A stretch of DNA of 45,800 bases from a bacterium (GTDB lineage Bacteria > Myxococcota_A > UBA9160 > UBA6930): the NCBI GenBank assembly GCA_024228115.1, contig JAAETT010000360.1:1-45800 (forward strand). The letters run 5' to 3'. Of this stretch, positions 1 through 7,461 are shown one piece after another. Positions within the stretch are counted from its first letter, which is position 1. The number at the start of each line of letters is the position of its first letter. The notes under the pieces are model-generated. The model saw nothing but the letters and a program-made list of their open reading frames with translations, was not told where the DNA came from and did no database searches. The position numbers were made by a program, and so were the translations under genes.

Positions 1-102
1 CCCCAGACCCCGGATCATGGTCTCGCTCTGGGGTACGTAGCCACAAGACTCATTCACGGAGGAGCCGGATGGTGGAAATCTCCTTGTCCGGATCTGGCGA
101 GG

Positions 103-128
103 GCCCGGGGTAGGCGACTGCCCCGGGC
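103..128 (-). terminator. GC-rich hairpin after tfuA
   Basis: A perfect 8-base inverted repeat, GCCCGGGG at 103-110 and CCCCGGGC at 121-128, encloses a 10-base loop. It lies about 130 bases beyond the tfuA stop codon. There is no T-run after it on the minus strand, so an intrinsic terminator is plausible but not certain. Confidence 0.4.
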
Positions 129-144
129 TACTCTACAGCGGCCT

Positions 145-165
145 CTGAGGCCCGAGAAGCCTCAG
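145..165 (-). terminator. Second hairpin after tfuA
   Basis: CTGAGGC at 145-151 pairs perfectly with GCCTCAG at 159-165 across a 7-base loop. With the hairpin at 103-128 it makes a tandem stem-loop pair beyond the 3' end of tfuA. It lacks a poly-U tail, so it could act as a 3' stabiliser or a weak terminator. Confidence 0.4.
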
Positions 166-260
166 TTGTGACCAATCTCTGGGGGATCTGTGGCTACGGC
201 GACCGTAGGCGGACACGACGACACGGTCGAGCGCGCGGGAGATCTGTTGCTCGAGGTCAA

Positions 261-1058
261 TCACCTCTGGGGCCAGGGACGGAGCGGTGTTCCGGTTGCT
301 GGATCGGATCTGGGATCAGCCGCCAGCCTCTGCTCGGTCGTCTCGGCGAGTCGGTGAAAGAAGATCGAACGCTCGAGCTCGAAGTCCGGTTCAAATGGCC
401 GGAACCCATCCGCACCATCTTTCGCCATGCGGCGGAGCAATTTGCGCGCATCTTCCCCCTTTTGATCAGGCCTCTCTTGTCGTACGAAGTCGACCAGTCG
501 CTCCATTTCTTCTGTGGCAGCGCCGGCCTCGATCCCCAGTTCGTCGAGCTTCGGCCAGGAACGATCGGGGTAGAACTGGGCCTTTGCGATGCCCAGGAGC
601 AGGTCGTGGGTGTGCTGTGAGATGAGATCCGATGCACGGGCCCTTTGAAGCCCCTCGCGAATATTCGCCATTGGTTCCGATATCGACTGGTACTTCCCGA
701 TCTCAGGAGCATGAACGAGCGCGACTTCGTCGTCGTCCTCGAGTTCTCCTGCGACGAAGCCTTCGAAGATCCGGCCCACTCCGCGCATGCCGAAGGTATG
801 AAGCTCCGCCGCCCTGAGAGCGCCCATGCTCGAGGCGCCGTAGACAGGGATTCCCTTGGCGAGCGCGTGCAGGATCTCCTTGTGCCAGACCGCGGGGACG
901 GCTTCGAACAGGCCGTCGATGATGCCGATCGCTTGCGGGTCTCCAAGGCTCGCTGCGTAGACGTCTCCCGCCCGGGCGGGTGCGCGGTAGTCCGCATCCA
1001 GCAGGGAACGGGCCTCTTTCAGAGGCAGGCTCGGTCCGAGAAAGACGACGACACTCAA
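261..1058 (-). CDS. tfuA: TfuA-like protein, YcaO partner
   Basis: This 265-residue protein matches the TfuA-like family. The diagnostic core around residues 70-100 reads GASSMGALRAAEL followed by FGMRGVG. TfuA proteins act with YcaO enzymes; in the methanogen McrA pathway the pair installs a backbone thioamide, TfuA probably helping deliver sulfur. The start is TTG at 1058, and the YcaO stop overlaps it in a TTGA junction, so the two are translationally coupled. By analogy this protein would help its YcaO neighbour thioamidate or cyclise a peptide made in the same island. The sequence does not show whether the product is a thioamide or an azoline. Family assignment is firm; the exact chemistry is inference. 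Confidence 0.88.
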   Translation of the reverse strand: MSVVVFLGPSLPLKEARSLLDADYRAPARAGDVYAASLGDPQAIGIIDGLFEAVPAVWHKEILHALAKGIPVYGASSMGALRAAELHTFGMRGVGRIFEGFVAGELEDDDEVALVHAPEIGKYQSISEPMANIREGLQRARASDLISQHTHDLLLGIAKAQFYPDRSWPKLDELGIEAGAATEEMERLVDFVRQERPDQKGEDARKLLRRMAKDGADGFRPFEPDFELERSIFFHRLAETTEQRLAADPRSDPATGTPLRPWPQR

Positions 1059-2299
1059 GGCGAAACCTTAGACGTCCGGGGATCCGCCCCTGTTTCCGCA
1101 GCGTTGTGCCGATGCGGTCCAACCCCCAGCCCCGGCACGATCACTTTGGCGACGGGAATGCCCAGATCGCTGTGTGTGAGGTCGACGATGATCGCATTCC
1201 CGTGGTCCGCTTTGCGCAGGGCATCGAGGACCACTGCGATGTCCTCCTCGAAGCTCTCGCTGGAAACGTCCTCATGCTCCCCGAAGGCCAGCGTTCCGGG
1301 GCTCGTGAAGAAGGTTTCGTGCAACGTCTGTGTTCGCTGCGGGTCATTCTGAAGATCGTAGATGTGTGCCGGGTTGTCGTCCCGGCTACCGGAGATGATG
1401 GTGAGCCGGCTCTGAGCTGCCTCGCAGAGTGCGCGTGAGAGTGCTACTGCGGGCGAGAGATGGCAGCCCCAGCCGTGGAAGACTCCCAGGCCGCGCCATG
1501 AGGATCGTGGATTCGATTCAGCGATGACACACTCATAAGTGGCGAAGCCCAGGCTCGATGTCAAATCCCGAACCGCGACGTCGACCTCGGCTCGCTCGAA
1601 ACAGGCGATCAGCTTCTTGCACTCGGGGTCGTCGACGCTGTCCAGGTCGATTCTCCTCTGCTGTCGTGCCGCTTCCGTCTCGCGTCCCCACACGTCCTGT
1701 GCATCCCGCTCGATGACCTCGAGTAGGCCGTGAAGGGTCGCCTCCAATAGATGATTTCCCGAGGCCAACCCGTTCGAGCTGTTGAAGAAGGTCAGTTTCA
1801 TGCTGTGGGAAAGGAGCGTGTTCATGGTCACGTATTCGTATGGCACCCACACCGGCTGCTCCCGAATCAGATCGTAGCCCTCGACCCAGGGCGCCGGGTT
1901 TCCCGGCAGCAACTGGCCCCCGGAGCGCAATGGGAGTCGGGTTACATCGATCGTCGGCCCGACCGCGCTCATCTCTCGATACGATCCGATCCGAACCGGA
2001 AGTTCGATCCATTCGGCATGCCAGTTTTCGACCGACTCCATCAGCGCGGAGACCTTGGCGTGATCGCGATCGATGCCTTTGCCCTGGGAGACCGCGAGGG
2101 ATCGCGAGTTCGGCCGGATGGCCATATAGACCGGAATGCCGATGCAATCGAGGCCGGTGACATTGGCGAGTCTAGTGATGCCCAGCTTTGGCATGAATGG
2201 CGCGAAGGCCGCCAGCGTCTTGTCGGGCCGACAGCTTCGATGTGATCCCGAAACCCTATGCGACTTCGCTTGTCGGTAGTCCTGCCCCAGGATCTTCAT
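1055..2299 (-). CDS. ycaO: YcaO-domain peptide backbone-modifying enzyme
   Basis: YcaO enzymes use ATP to phosphorylate a peptide amide and so make azolines, amidines or thioamides. Residues typical of the family's ATP/Mg site are visible: SALMESVENWHAE, GLLEVIERDA, and a C-terminal ALCEAAQSR segment. The product is 414 residues from ATG at 2299. A TTG 12 codons upstream is possible, but the peptide from MKILGQDY onward looks like a normal YcaO N-terminus. The C-terminus lacks the PxPxP ending of azoline-forming YcaOs, which fits a TfuA-partnered enzyme. It is transcribed divergently from the radical SAM gene at 2461 and overlaps tfuA by 4 bases. No E1-like or ocin-ThiF partner is fused or adjacent, so TfuA is the likely partner. 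The substrate is unknown. Confidence 0.92.
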   Translation of the reverse strand: MKILGQDYRQAKSHRVSGSHRSCRPDKTLAAFAPFMPKLGITRLANVTGLDCIGIPVYMAIRPNSRSLAVSQGKGIDRDHAKVSALMESVENWHAEWIELPVRIGSYREMSAVGPTIDVTRLPLRSGGQLLPGNPAPWVEGYDLIREQPVWVPYEYVTMNTLLSHSMKLTFFNSSNGLASGNHLLEATLHGLLEVIERDAQDVWGRETEAARQQRRIDLDSVDDPECKKLIACFERAEVDVAVRDLTSSLGFATYECVIAESNPRSSWRGLGVFHGWGCHLSPAVALSRALCEAAQSRLTIISGSRDDNPAHIYDLQNDPQRTQTLHETFFTSPGTLAFGEHEDVSSESFEEDIAVVLDALRKADHGNAIIVDLTHSDLGIPVAKVIVPGLGVGPHRHNAAETGADPRTSKVSP

Positions 2300-2460
2300 G
2301 AATCGTGGCTCTCGGTTTCCGGTGGTGAGGCTCAAAGTATGTCAGATGCCCGATGGTGGTTGCCATCGCGGTGGCCACGGTCCAGAATGTCTCGGAACCT
2401 AACTGTGTTGCCGTCGATCGCGAGGCCGCCCTCGCGCGGGGGTCCCGAGGTCGAGGCGCG
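2300..2460. promoter_or_regulatory. Divergent promoter region, ycaO / radical SAM
   Basis: These 161 bases separate the divergent ycaO and radical SAM genes and must hold promoters for both units if the chosen starts are right. I see no convincing -35/-10 pair or clear operator. Open frames enter this region from both sides, but their translations here do not resemble the families concerned. Confidence 0.4.
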
Positions 2461-4329
2461 ATGGCGAAGGTTTCCCCAATCCGCAAGGGAACGGAAGCGG
2501 TGGTTCTCGTGGTTCCGCCGGTGCTGCACCCGAACATGCCACCACTGGGAACGAGTGTCCTCGCCCCTGCCTGCGTGCAGGCGGGCGTTCCCACCCGGGT
2601 CGTGGAAGCCAACGTCGCCTTCGCAGCAAAGGTGGGCTTCGAGTTCTGTGGCCGGATTGCCGCCTCGCCGCCGTGGAAGCTGCTGGGGGAGGCGATTTTC
2701 CTGGCTGCGGCCTATCCGGAACGCGCCGACGAGCAACCCCGCGTCCTCGAGTTTCTCTCACAGGCTTCAGGACTCGGAACGATTGCGTTGCCCTGGGAGC
2801 CGCTCTCCGAGGCCGAGGTGTCGAGTTGTGCCGAGGCAGTGCCGGGCTTCATCTCCGAAACGGTGGAGCGTGTGTTGGCCGGGTCTCCTCGAATCGTGGG
2901 CCTGAGTGCCATGGGCCAGCAGACCTTGGCCAGCATCGCCATCGCCAGGGAGGTCAAGAGGTTGCGCCCGGAGGTGGTGACCGTTCTGGGAGGGACCAAC
3001 GCCACCGAACCCATGGGCAGCGGGATCCTGGCAACTACCGAGGCCTTCGATTTCGCGTTCTCCGGCGAGGCGGATCTCCGGTTCCCGGAGTTCTGCCGCA
3101 CGTACCTCGAGACCGGCGAGCTTCCAGAGCGCCGCATCGTGAGCTGTGCGCCGGTTGCCGACCTCGATCTCGTGGCCGAGCCGGACTACGACTCCTACTT
3201 CGCGGAACTCGAACTGCACCGGGCCTACGACCCGGTGGCCGACGCAGGTCCCGCCAACCTGCTCTTCGAGTCGTCGCGCGGTTGCTGGTGGGCCGACAAG
3301 CTCACCTGCAAGTTCTGCGGCTACATCACCCCTGGCACGCGCTACCGCGTGCGATCGCCCGAGAAGATCGTGACCTCCATCGAGTCGCTGATAGAGCGCT
3401 ACGGCGTTCGCGCGACGCGCGCCAGCGACGCCATCATGGCACCGCATTTTTCGAAGAACGTGCTGCCGCTGCTGATCGAGCGGGGCATCGACTGCTCAGT
3501 GGCCTACGAGGTGAAGTCCAACTTGAAGGAGGCCGAGCTCGACACTTTCGTCCGCGCCGGCGTCACTGAGGTACAGCCCGGCATCGAGTCGCTGTCAAGT
3601 CACGTCCTCGGCCTCATGGACAAGGGCGTCAGTGCCCTCGAGAATGTCGCCCTGCTGCGGAACGCGAGGTCCCGGGGCATCGAGGTAATCTGGAACTTCC
3701 TCACTGCGTTCCCCGGCGAGGCCCGCGAAGATTACGAGGCGATGATCGAGCTCATTCCGCTCATCGAGCACCTGCGTGCGCCCGTGCGCTGGGGCCCGAT
3801 CCACGTCTCGCGTTTCAGCCCGTACCACGGCGATCCGGCTCGCTGGAAAATCGAGAACGTGCGCCCCTTCGCGGTCTACACGGAACTATTTGGCAAGCTG
3901 GCAGACCAGGTCGCCTGCAACTTCGATGCAGATTACGAGACCGGATTCACACGTGATCCCGACCTGGTGCGCCGCTTCGACGAGGTGCTCGCTCGCTGGA
4001 CCGATTCCTGGCAAGTTCAAGGGGACCCCCCTTGCCTGGAGGCCTGGCCCCTGGACGGCGGATGGGTACTGGTCCAGGACAAGCGTCCAATCGCCCGGGC
4101 TCCGTGGCACCTGCTGACCGATGTGCAGGTCGAGGCCATGGAGAGCGTCCGCGCCCCGTCGCGGGTGGAGTCGATCCGCGAGACGAACCGGGCGCTGCTG
4201 GAGGAGCTGGTGGACCGCAGGCTCGTGGCGTTGTACGAGGGCAGATACCTGTCGCTGGTTAGCGAGCCGGATGTCGGTCTGGGCCTGAACGCCGAGCGGG
4301 AGCAGATCCTGGCTCGGAGCGGCGGATGA
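2461..4329 (+). CDS. RiPP maturation B12-binding radical SAM protein
   Basis: This 622-residue enzyme has a cobalamin-binding-like N-terminal region (about residues 10-240) and a radical SAM domain. Its cluster motif is SSRGCWWADKLTCKFCG, a CX7CX2C arrangement at C275, C283 and C286. The spacing and the GCWW context are hallmarks of the 'RiPP maturation radical SAM protein 1' family, whose characterised relatives C-methylate or otherwise modify peptides. I chose ATG at 2461 because residues after it run straight into the Rossmann-like strand AVVLVVPPV; an upstream ATG at 2353 would add 36 unmatched residues. A flavoprotein gene follows after 34 bases. It probably methylates unactivated carbons of the island's peptide, or does other radical chemistry; the reaction is not deducible here. 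Confidence 0.88.
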   Translation: MAKVSPIRKGTEAVVLVVPPVLHPNMPPLGTSVLAPACVQAGVPTRVVEANVAFAAKVGFEFCGRIAASPPWKLLGEAIFLAAAYPERADEQPRVLEFLSQASGLGTIALPWEPLSEAEVSSCAEAVPGFISETVERVLAGSPRIVGLSAMGQQTLASIAIAREVKRLRPEVVTVLGGTNATEPMGSGILATTEAFDFAFSGEADLRFPEFCRTYLETGELPERRIVSCAPVADLDLVAEPDYDSYFAELELHRAYDPVADAGPANLLFESSRGCWWADKLTCKFCGYITPGTRYRVRSPEKIVTSIESLIERYGVRATRASDAIMAPHFSKNVLPLLIERGIDCSVAYEVKSNLKEAELDTFVRAGVTEVQPGIESLSSHVLGLMDKGVSALENVALLRNARSRGIEVIWNFLTAFPGEAREDYEAMIELIPLIEHLRAPVRWGPIHVSRFSPYHGDPARWKIENVRPFAVYTELFGKLADQVACNFDADYETGFTRDPDLVRRFDEVLARWTDSWQVQGDPPCLEAWPLDGGWVLVQDKRPIARAPWHLLTDVQVEAMESVRAPSRVESIRETNRALLEELVDRRLVALYEGRYLSLVSEPDVGLGLNAEREQILARSGG

Positions 4330-4363
4330 TTCCGACGCGGAACACCACCGGGAGGAAGCGCCC

Positions 4364-5350
4364 TTGACCTCGCTCGACACGCTCGTGATCGGCGGCGGAC
4401 CCGCCGGTCTCGCCTCCGCCGTACGCGCGGCGTGGTTGGGAACCACCCGGGTCGAGCGGCAACGGGTGGGGCTGATCGAGGCCTCCGAGCTTCTTGGCGG
4501 CCTGGCGCTCTGGCGCCCTCCGCAGACCTTTGCTCCGAACAGCTACTTCACGAAACGGGACATCAAGGCTCTGGAGGATGCCTGCCGCGAGTACGAGGTG
4601 GAGATCATTCGAGATGAGGTGGTGGCACTCGAGCCCGGAGAACACACGCGGGTGGTGTGTCGGAAGGCTGCCCACGAGGCGTCGAGCGTGGTGGTGACGA
4701 CGGGCCTGAAGCGGTCCTTCCACACGGAGAAGATGCTCCACGACGGAGGTCGGCTCTACTGGTTCACGGATCTCGAGGTGGGTGCAGGCATTCTCGGTCG
4801 ACTCGACGCGCACACCGAGCATCGTCGGGTGATCCTCTGCGGCAGCCGAATGGCATTGGCCACTGCGCAGATCTTTCGGGCGCTGGAGACGGGCCTGGAA
4901 ATCTGCTGCATCGTCGAGGCCAGCGCTCCGGACGAGGTGCTCGCGCAAGACGTGGCCGGGACTGTCGATGCAGTGGGGAGCGACGGCACCGATGTCGTCG
5001 TCACCGTTCGCAGCGGTTCGAACGCCGCCCCGACCGAACTCCGGGGCGATGTCCTGCTGGTGGACTTCAACTCCTACGAGCTTCACTGCGCTTCTACCGG
5101 CTTCGTCGCCGCCAGCGGTATTGCGCTCGAGAAGAATGGTTACATCCAGGTAGACCGGGAGATGTGTACCAACATGGGGGGACTCTTCGCCGCGGGGGAC
5201 GTGACGGGGCCTCCTTCTTCGGTGATCAAAGCTCTTTACGAGGGGACGATGGCCGGCTTCTCGGCCTACCGTCACGTCTACCGCTTGAAACACGGGAGCG
5301 ATCCGGACCTCAATCCCTACTTCCCCGAGCCCATTCCCCGCACGTTCTGA
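4364..5350 (+). CDS. Thioredoxin-reductase-like FAD oxidoreductase without CxxC
   Basis: This 328-residue flavoprotein starts at TTG 4364, eight bases after a GGAGGA ribosome-binding site. The FAD-binding GGGPAGL lies at about residues 9-15, and the C-terminal FAD motif LFAAGDVTG is well preserved. The middle, where thioredoxin reductase has NADPH binding and a redox-active CxxC, has ILCGSRMALATA and no CxxC anywhere, so it cannot be a classical thioredoxin reductase. It could oxidise azolines to azoles, as FMN dehydrogenases do in other YcaO clusters, or supply electrons to the radical SAM or di-iron enzymes; both are inference. Its 3' end overlaps the convergent gene ending at 5317 by 34 bases. 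Confidence 0.8.
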   Translation: MTSLDTLVIGGGPAGLASAVRAAWLGTTRVERQRVGLIEASELLGGLALWRPPQTFAPNSYFTKRDIKALEDACREYEVEIIRDEVVALEPGEHTRVVCRKAAHEASSVVVTTGLKRSFHTEKMLHDGGRLYWFTDLEVGAGILGRLDAHTEHRRVILCGSRMALATAQIFRALETGLEICCIVEASAPDEVLAQDVAGTVDAVGSDGTDVVVTVRSGSNAAPTELRGDVLLVDFNSYELHCASTGFVAASGIALEKNGYIQVDREMCTNMGGLFAAGDVTGPPSSVIKALYEGTMAGFSAYRHVYRLKHGSDPDLNPYFPEPIPRTF

Positions 5351-7458
5351 AACGTCCGTCCCTCATCCTTCACATCCGCGAGTTCGACCTGGAGGAAGCC
5401 CATCCCGATGCAGCGCTGAGCGAGCTGCCGGAACATGCGTTCGCTTTCCTCCCGTGCCGGTTCGGGCATCTCTCCCAGCCACGCTGATAGAAACTCGTCG
5501 ACGTTGCGGGGGAGACCGTCTCCCAGTAGATCGAAGAGCGTCGGGTTCATGCTGAAGCTCGCGCTGGGCCCAGTGATGCGCACTTCCTGCCCCTCGAGCC
5601 CCACTTCCTCTCCCTCGAGCCGCAGGTCCAGCAGAGGGTTCCAGCGCAGTCGGACGCGGCTCGGGTCTCCGGTGTCTGGCAGGCTGGTGGTGAAGGGGAA
5701 GGGGCGCCCGTGGTAGTGGCGGCCATAGAGAACCGAGTACTCCTCGAAGCCGGGCCAGAGGTGGGCAGCAGTGTTGTGATGACGCTCGAAGATCGCCCGC
5801 AGGGCCGGGTAGAACTCCTCCTCGATCAGGCGACGGACGTCTTCGTTGGCGAGCCCCCGGGTGTTGGTCCAATCCTGCGGAGCGATGCCGATGACGAAGT
5901 CTTTCTCCAGGGCTTCGGCTGCGATCTCCACGCCGAGCTTCGCCCGCTCATCACAATAGGAGGTCCGGAATTCGAGGCCGAAGGCGTGCATGTCGAACGA
6001 GTTACCGGGGTGGTCGATGATTTCCTGGTTGTCGACCAGGAACGCGAAGGTCTTTCGCGCCGCCGCTTCGTCTTCCTCGGGAAATCCGATGATGGAGAAG
6101 AGATGGAAGTCGATTCCAGCCTGGCGACAGTGTTTCAAGATGGTGGGGGCGTCGGCAATCCGCGTTCCCTTGTCCATGTGGTCGAGGGTTTGCTGGCAGC
6201 CGGACTCGAGGCCGAAAAAGAGCTTGCGCATCCCCATCTCGTGAAGACGCTCGAAGACCTCCGGCGTGAAGCCCGGCTCCAGCCTCGCGTAGCCCGTGAA
6301 CGAATGATCGCCATCCGTTCCCAGCGCGTCCGCGAGCTTGACGAGGAGCTTGGGCGAGAGCGCCTCATCGGTGATCACGAAATTGCGGCAACCGAAGCGC
6401 GCGGCCAGCGCGCGCACGTCCGCCGCGATCTGCTCGGCCTCCCGCACCCGGTAAGCCTTGCGACTGACGCGATTGATCGCGGCGATGTCGCAGAAGCGGC
6501 AGCGGTTGTAGTAACACCCCTTGCCGGCAAGGATCGGAAGCACGGGCTCCGGCACCAGGTACGAAGCCAGAGGCAAGCCCGAGAAGTCGGGTGTTGGCAG
6601 GCTTCGCACGTCTTCTACGTGAGCGATCGTCGCCTGTACCGAATCCCCACGTTGGAAGAGCAGGTTGGGGACGTTCTCGAACTCTCGGGAGCCAGCGAGT
6701 TGGTCCAACAGGGCTAGCAGGGCCGTCTCTCCTTCGTAGACGACCACCGCGTCGGCGAAGGCCTCGAAGAACGCGGGCCGCCTGGCCAGGGCGTCGGCGA
6801 ACTTGGAGTAGACCGTTCCCCCAATGACGACGAAGTGGCCGCGCTGGCGCAGCCCCCGCGCCAGCATCAGGCCCGGTAGGATCTGCTGGCGGTTGGTGAT
6901 GCTGATCCCTACCAGGTCTGGCGGCACTGCTTCGAGACCCGGGAATACGTCCTGCTCCCAATGCTCGGCGAAGAGATTTGCGGCGGGGTCCGCGGTCACG
7001 TCGATCAGGTGGGAGAGCTTCTGCGGGTCGACGCCCGGCACGCCGTAGCGGGCCGGGAAGAAGGCGCAGGCGACGCCGCGAGGGTCGGCCATGCACGTCA
7101 GGGCCAGTCCGGATTCCAGGATCGCGCGGGCGCTGGAGTGATCGTTGGCATCGTAGAAGTGCTCAGGGCTGCGAAGTGTCGTGAAGGAATCGGGCACATT
7201 CTGAAGCAGGGATTCCCCCAGGAGCGCCATGCGGCTACGCGGCTCGCTCCAGTCGAGGCGTGTACCCAGGGAATCGCGCAGACGTCGCACGGCCTGTTCC
7301 AGAAGATCTGGCTGTAGCAATGCTTCGAAGCCCAACACGTTGAGATCGAGCAGGTCGACCTGGACACCGGAACCGCGCAGGGCCGCTGCCAGCGAGGGAA
7401 GCGCCAGCTGGGGTCCTCGCGGATCGCCGCACGGCGGGTAGATCAGGGTCGCTTTCAC
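5317..7458 (-). CDS. B12-binding radical SAM protein
   Basis: This 713-residue protein starts at GTG 7458, three bases after the MBL-fold gene's stop. The N-terminus (MKATLIYPPC, LALPSLAAAL) and the VIGGTVYSKF region near residue 211 are typical of B12-dependent radical SAM enzymes. The cluster motif GKGCYYNRCRFCD gives C315, C320 and C323, a CX4CX2C spacing. The following 200 residues contain the usual EAEQIAADV and FFGLESGCQ segments of the barrel. A C-terminal region of about 170 residues matches nothing I recognise and could bind substrate. It is the second B12 radical SAM enzyme in the island but clearly belongs to a different subfamily from the one at 2461. Likely reactions are C-methylation or ring formation on a peptide; the substrate is unknown. 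Confidence 0.85.
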   Translation of the reverse strand: MKATLIYPPCGDPRGPQLALPSLAAALRGSGVQVDLLDLNVLGFEALLQPDLLEQAVRRLRDSLGTRLDWSEPRSRMALLGESLLQNVPDSFTTLRSPEHFYDANDHSSARAILESGLALTCMADPRGVACAFFPARYGVPGVDPQKLSHLIDVTADPAANLFAEHWEQDVFPGLEAVPPDLVGISITNRQQILPGLMLARGLRQRGHFVVIGGTVYSKFADALARRPAFFEAFADAVVVYEGETALLALLDQLAGSREFENVPNLLFQRGDSVQATIAHVEDVRSLPTPDFSGLPLASYLVPEPVLPILAGKGCYYNRCRFCDIAAINRVSRKAYRVREAEQIAADVRALAARFGCRNFVITDEALSPKLLVKLADALGTDGDHSFTGYARLEPGFTPEVFERLHEMGMRKLFFGLESGCQQTLDHMDKGTRIADAPTILKHCRQAGIDFHLFSIIGFPEEDEAAARKTFAFLVDNQEIIDHPGNSFDMHAFGLEFRTSYCDERAKLGVEIAAEALEKDFVIGIAPQDWTNTRGLANEDVRRLIEEEFYPALRAIFERHHNTAAHLWPGFEEYSVLYGRHYHGRPFPFTTSLPDTGDPSRVRLRWNPLLDLRLEGEEVGLEGQEVRITGPSASFSMNPTLFDLLGDGLPRNVDEFLSAWLGEMPEPAREESERMFRQLAQRCIGMGFLQVELADVKDEGRTFQNVRGMGSGK

Positions 7459-7461
7459 GGA

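Larger units (their letters stand above)
1..260. other. Intergenic stretch downstream of tfuA
   Basis: This stretch at the window edge has no gene I can support. It holds two inverted repeats, annotated separately, that probably end transcription of the YcaO-TfuA unit. One frame on the plus strand stays open from base 1 to about 171, but its translation has no recognisable motif and high GC makes such frames common. A 14-codon ATG frame at 69-113 sits close behind a GGAGGAG stretch but looks incidental. Confidence 0.5.

Noticed and set aside
69-113. 14-codon ATG frame close behind a GGAGGAG stretch, possible precursor peptide
   Set aside because: It is too short for a leader-core peptide, lies on the opposite strand to tfuA, and its residues (MVEISLSGSGEGPG) have no leader features; the spacing of the ribosome-binding site is only four bases.
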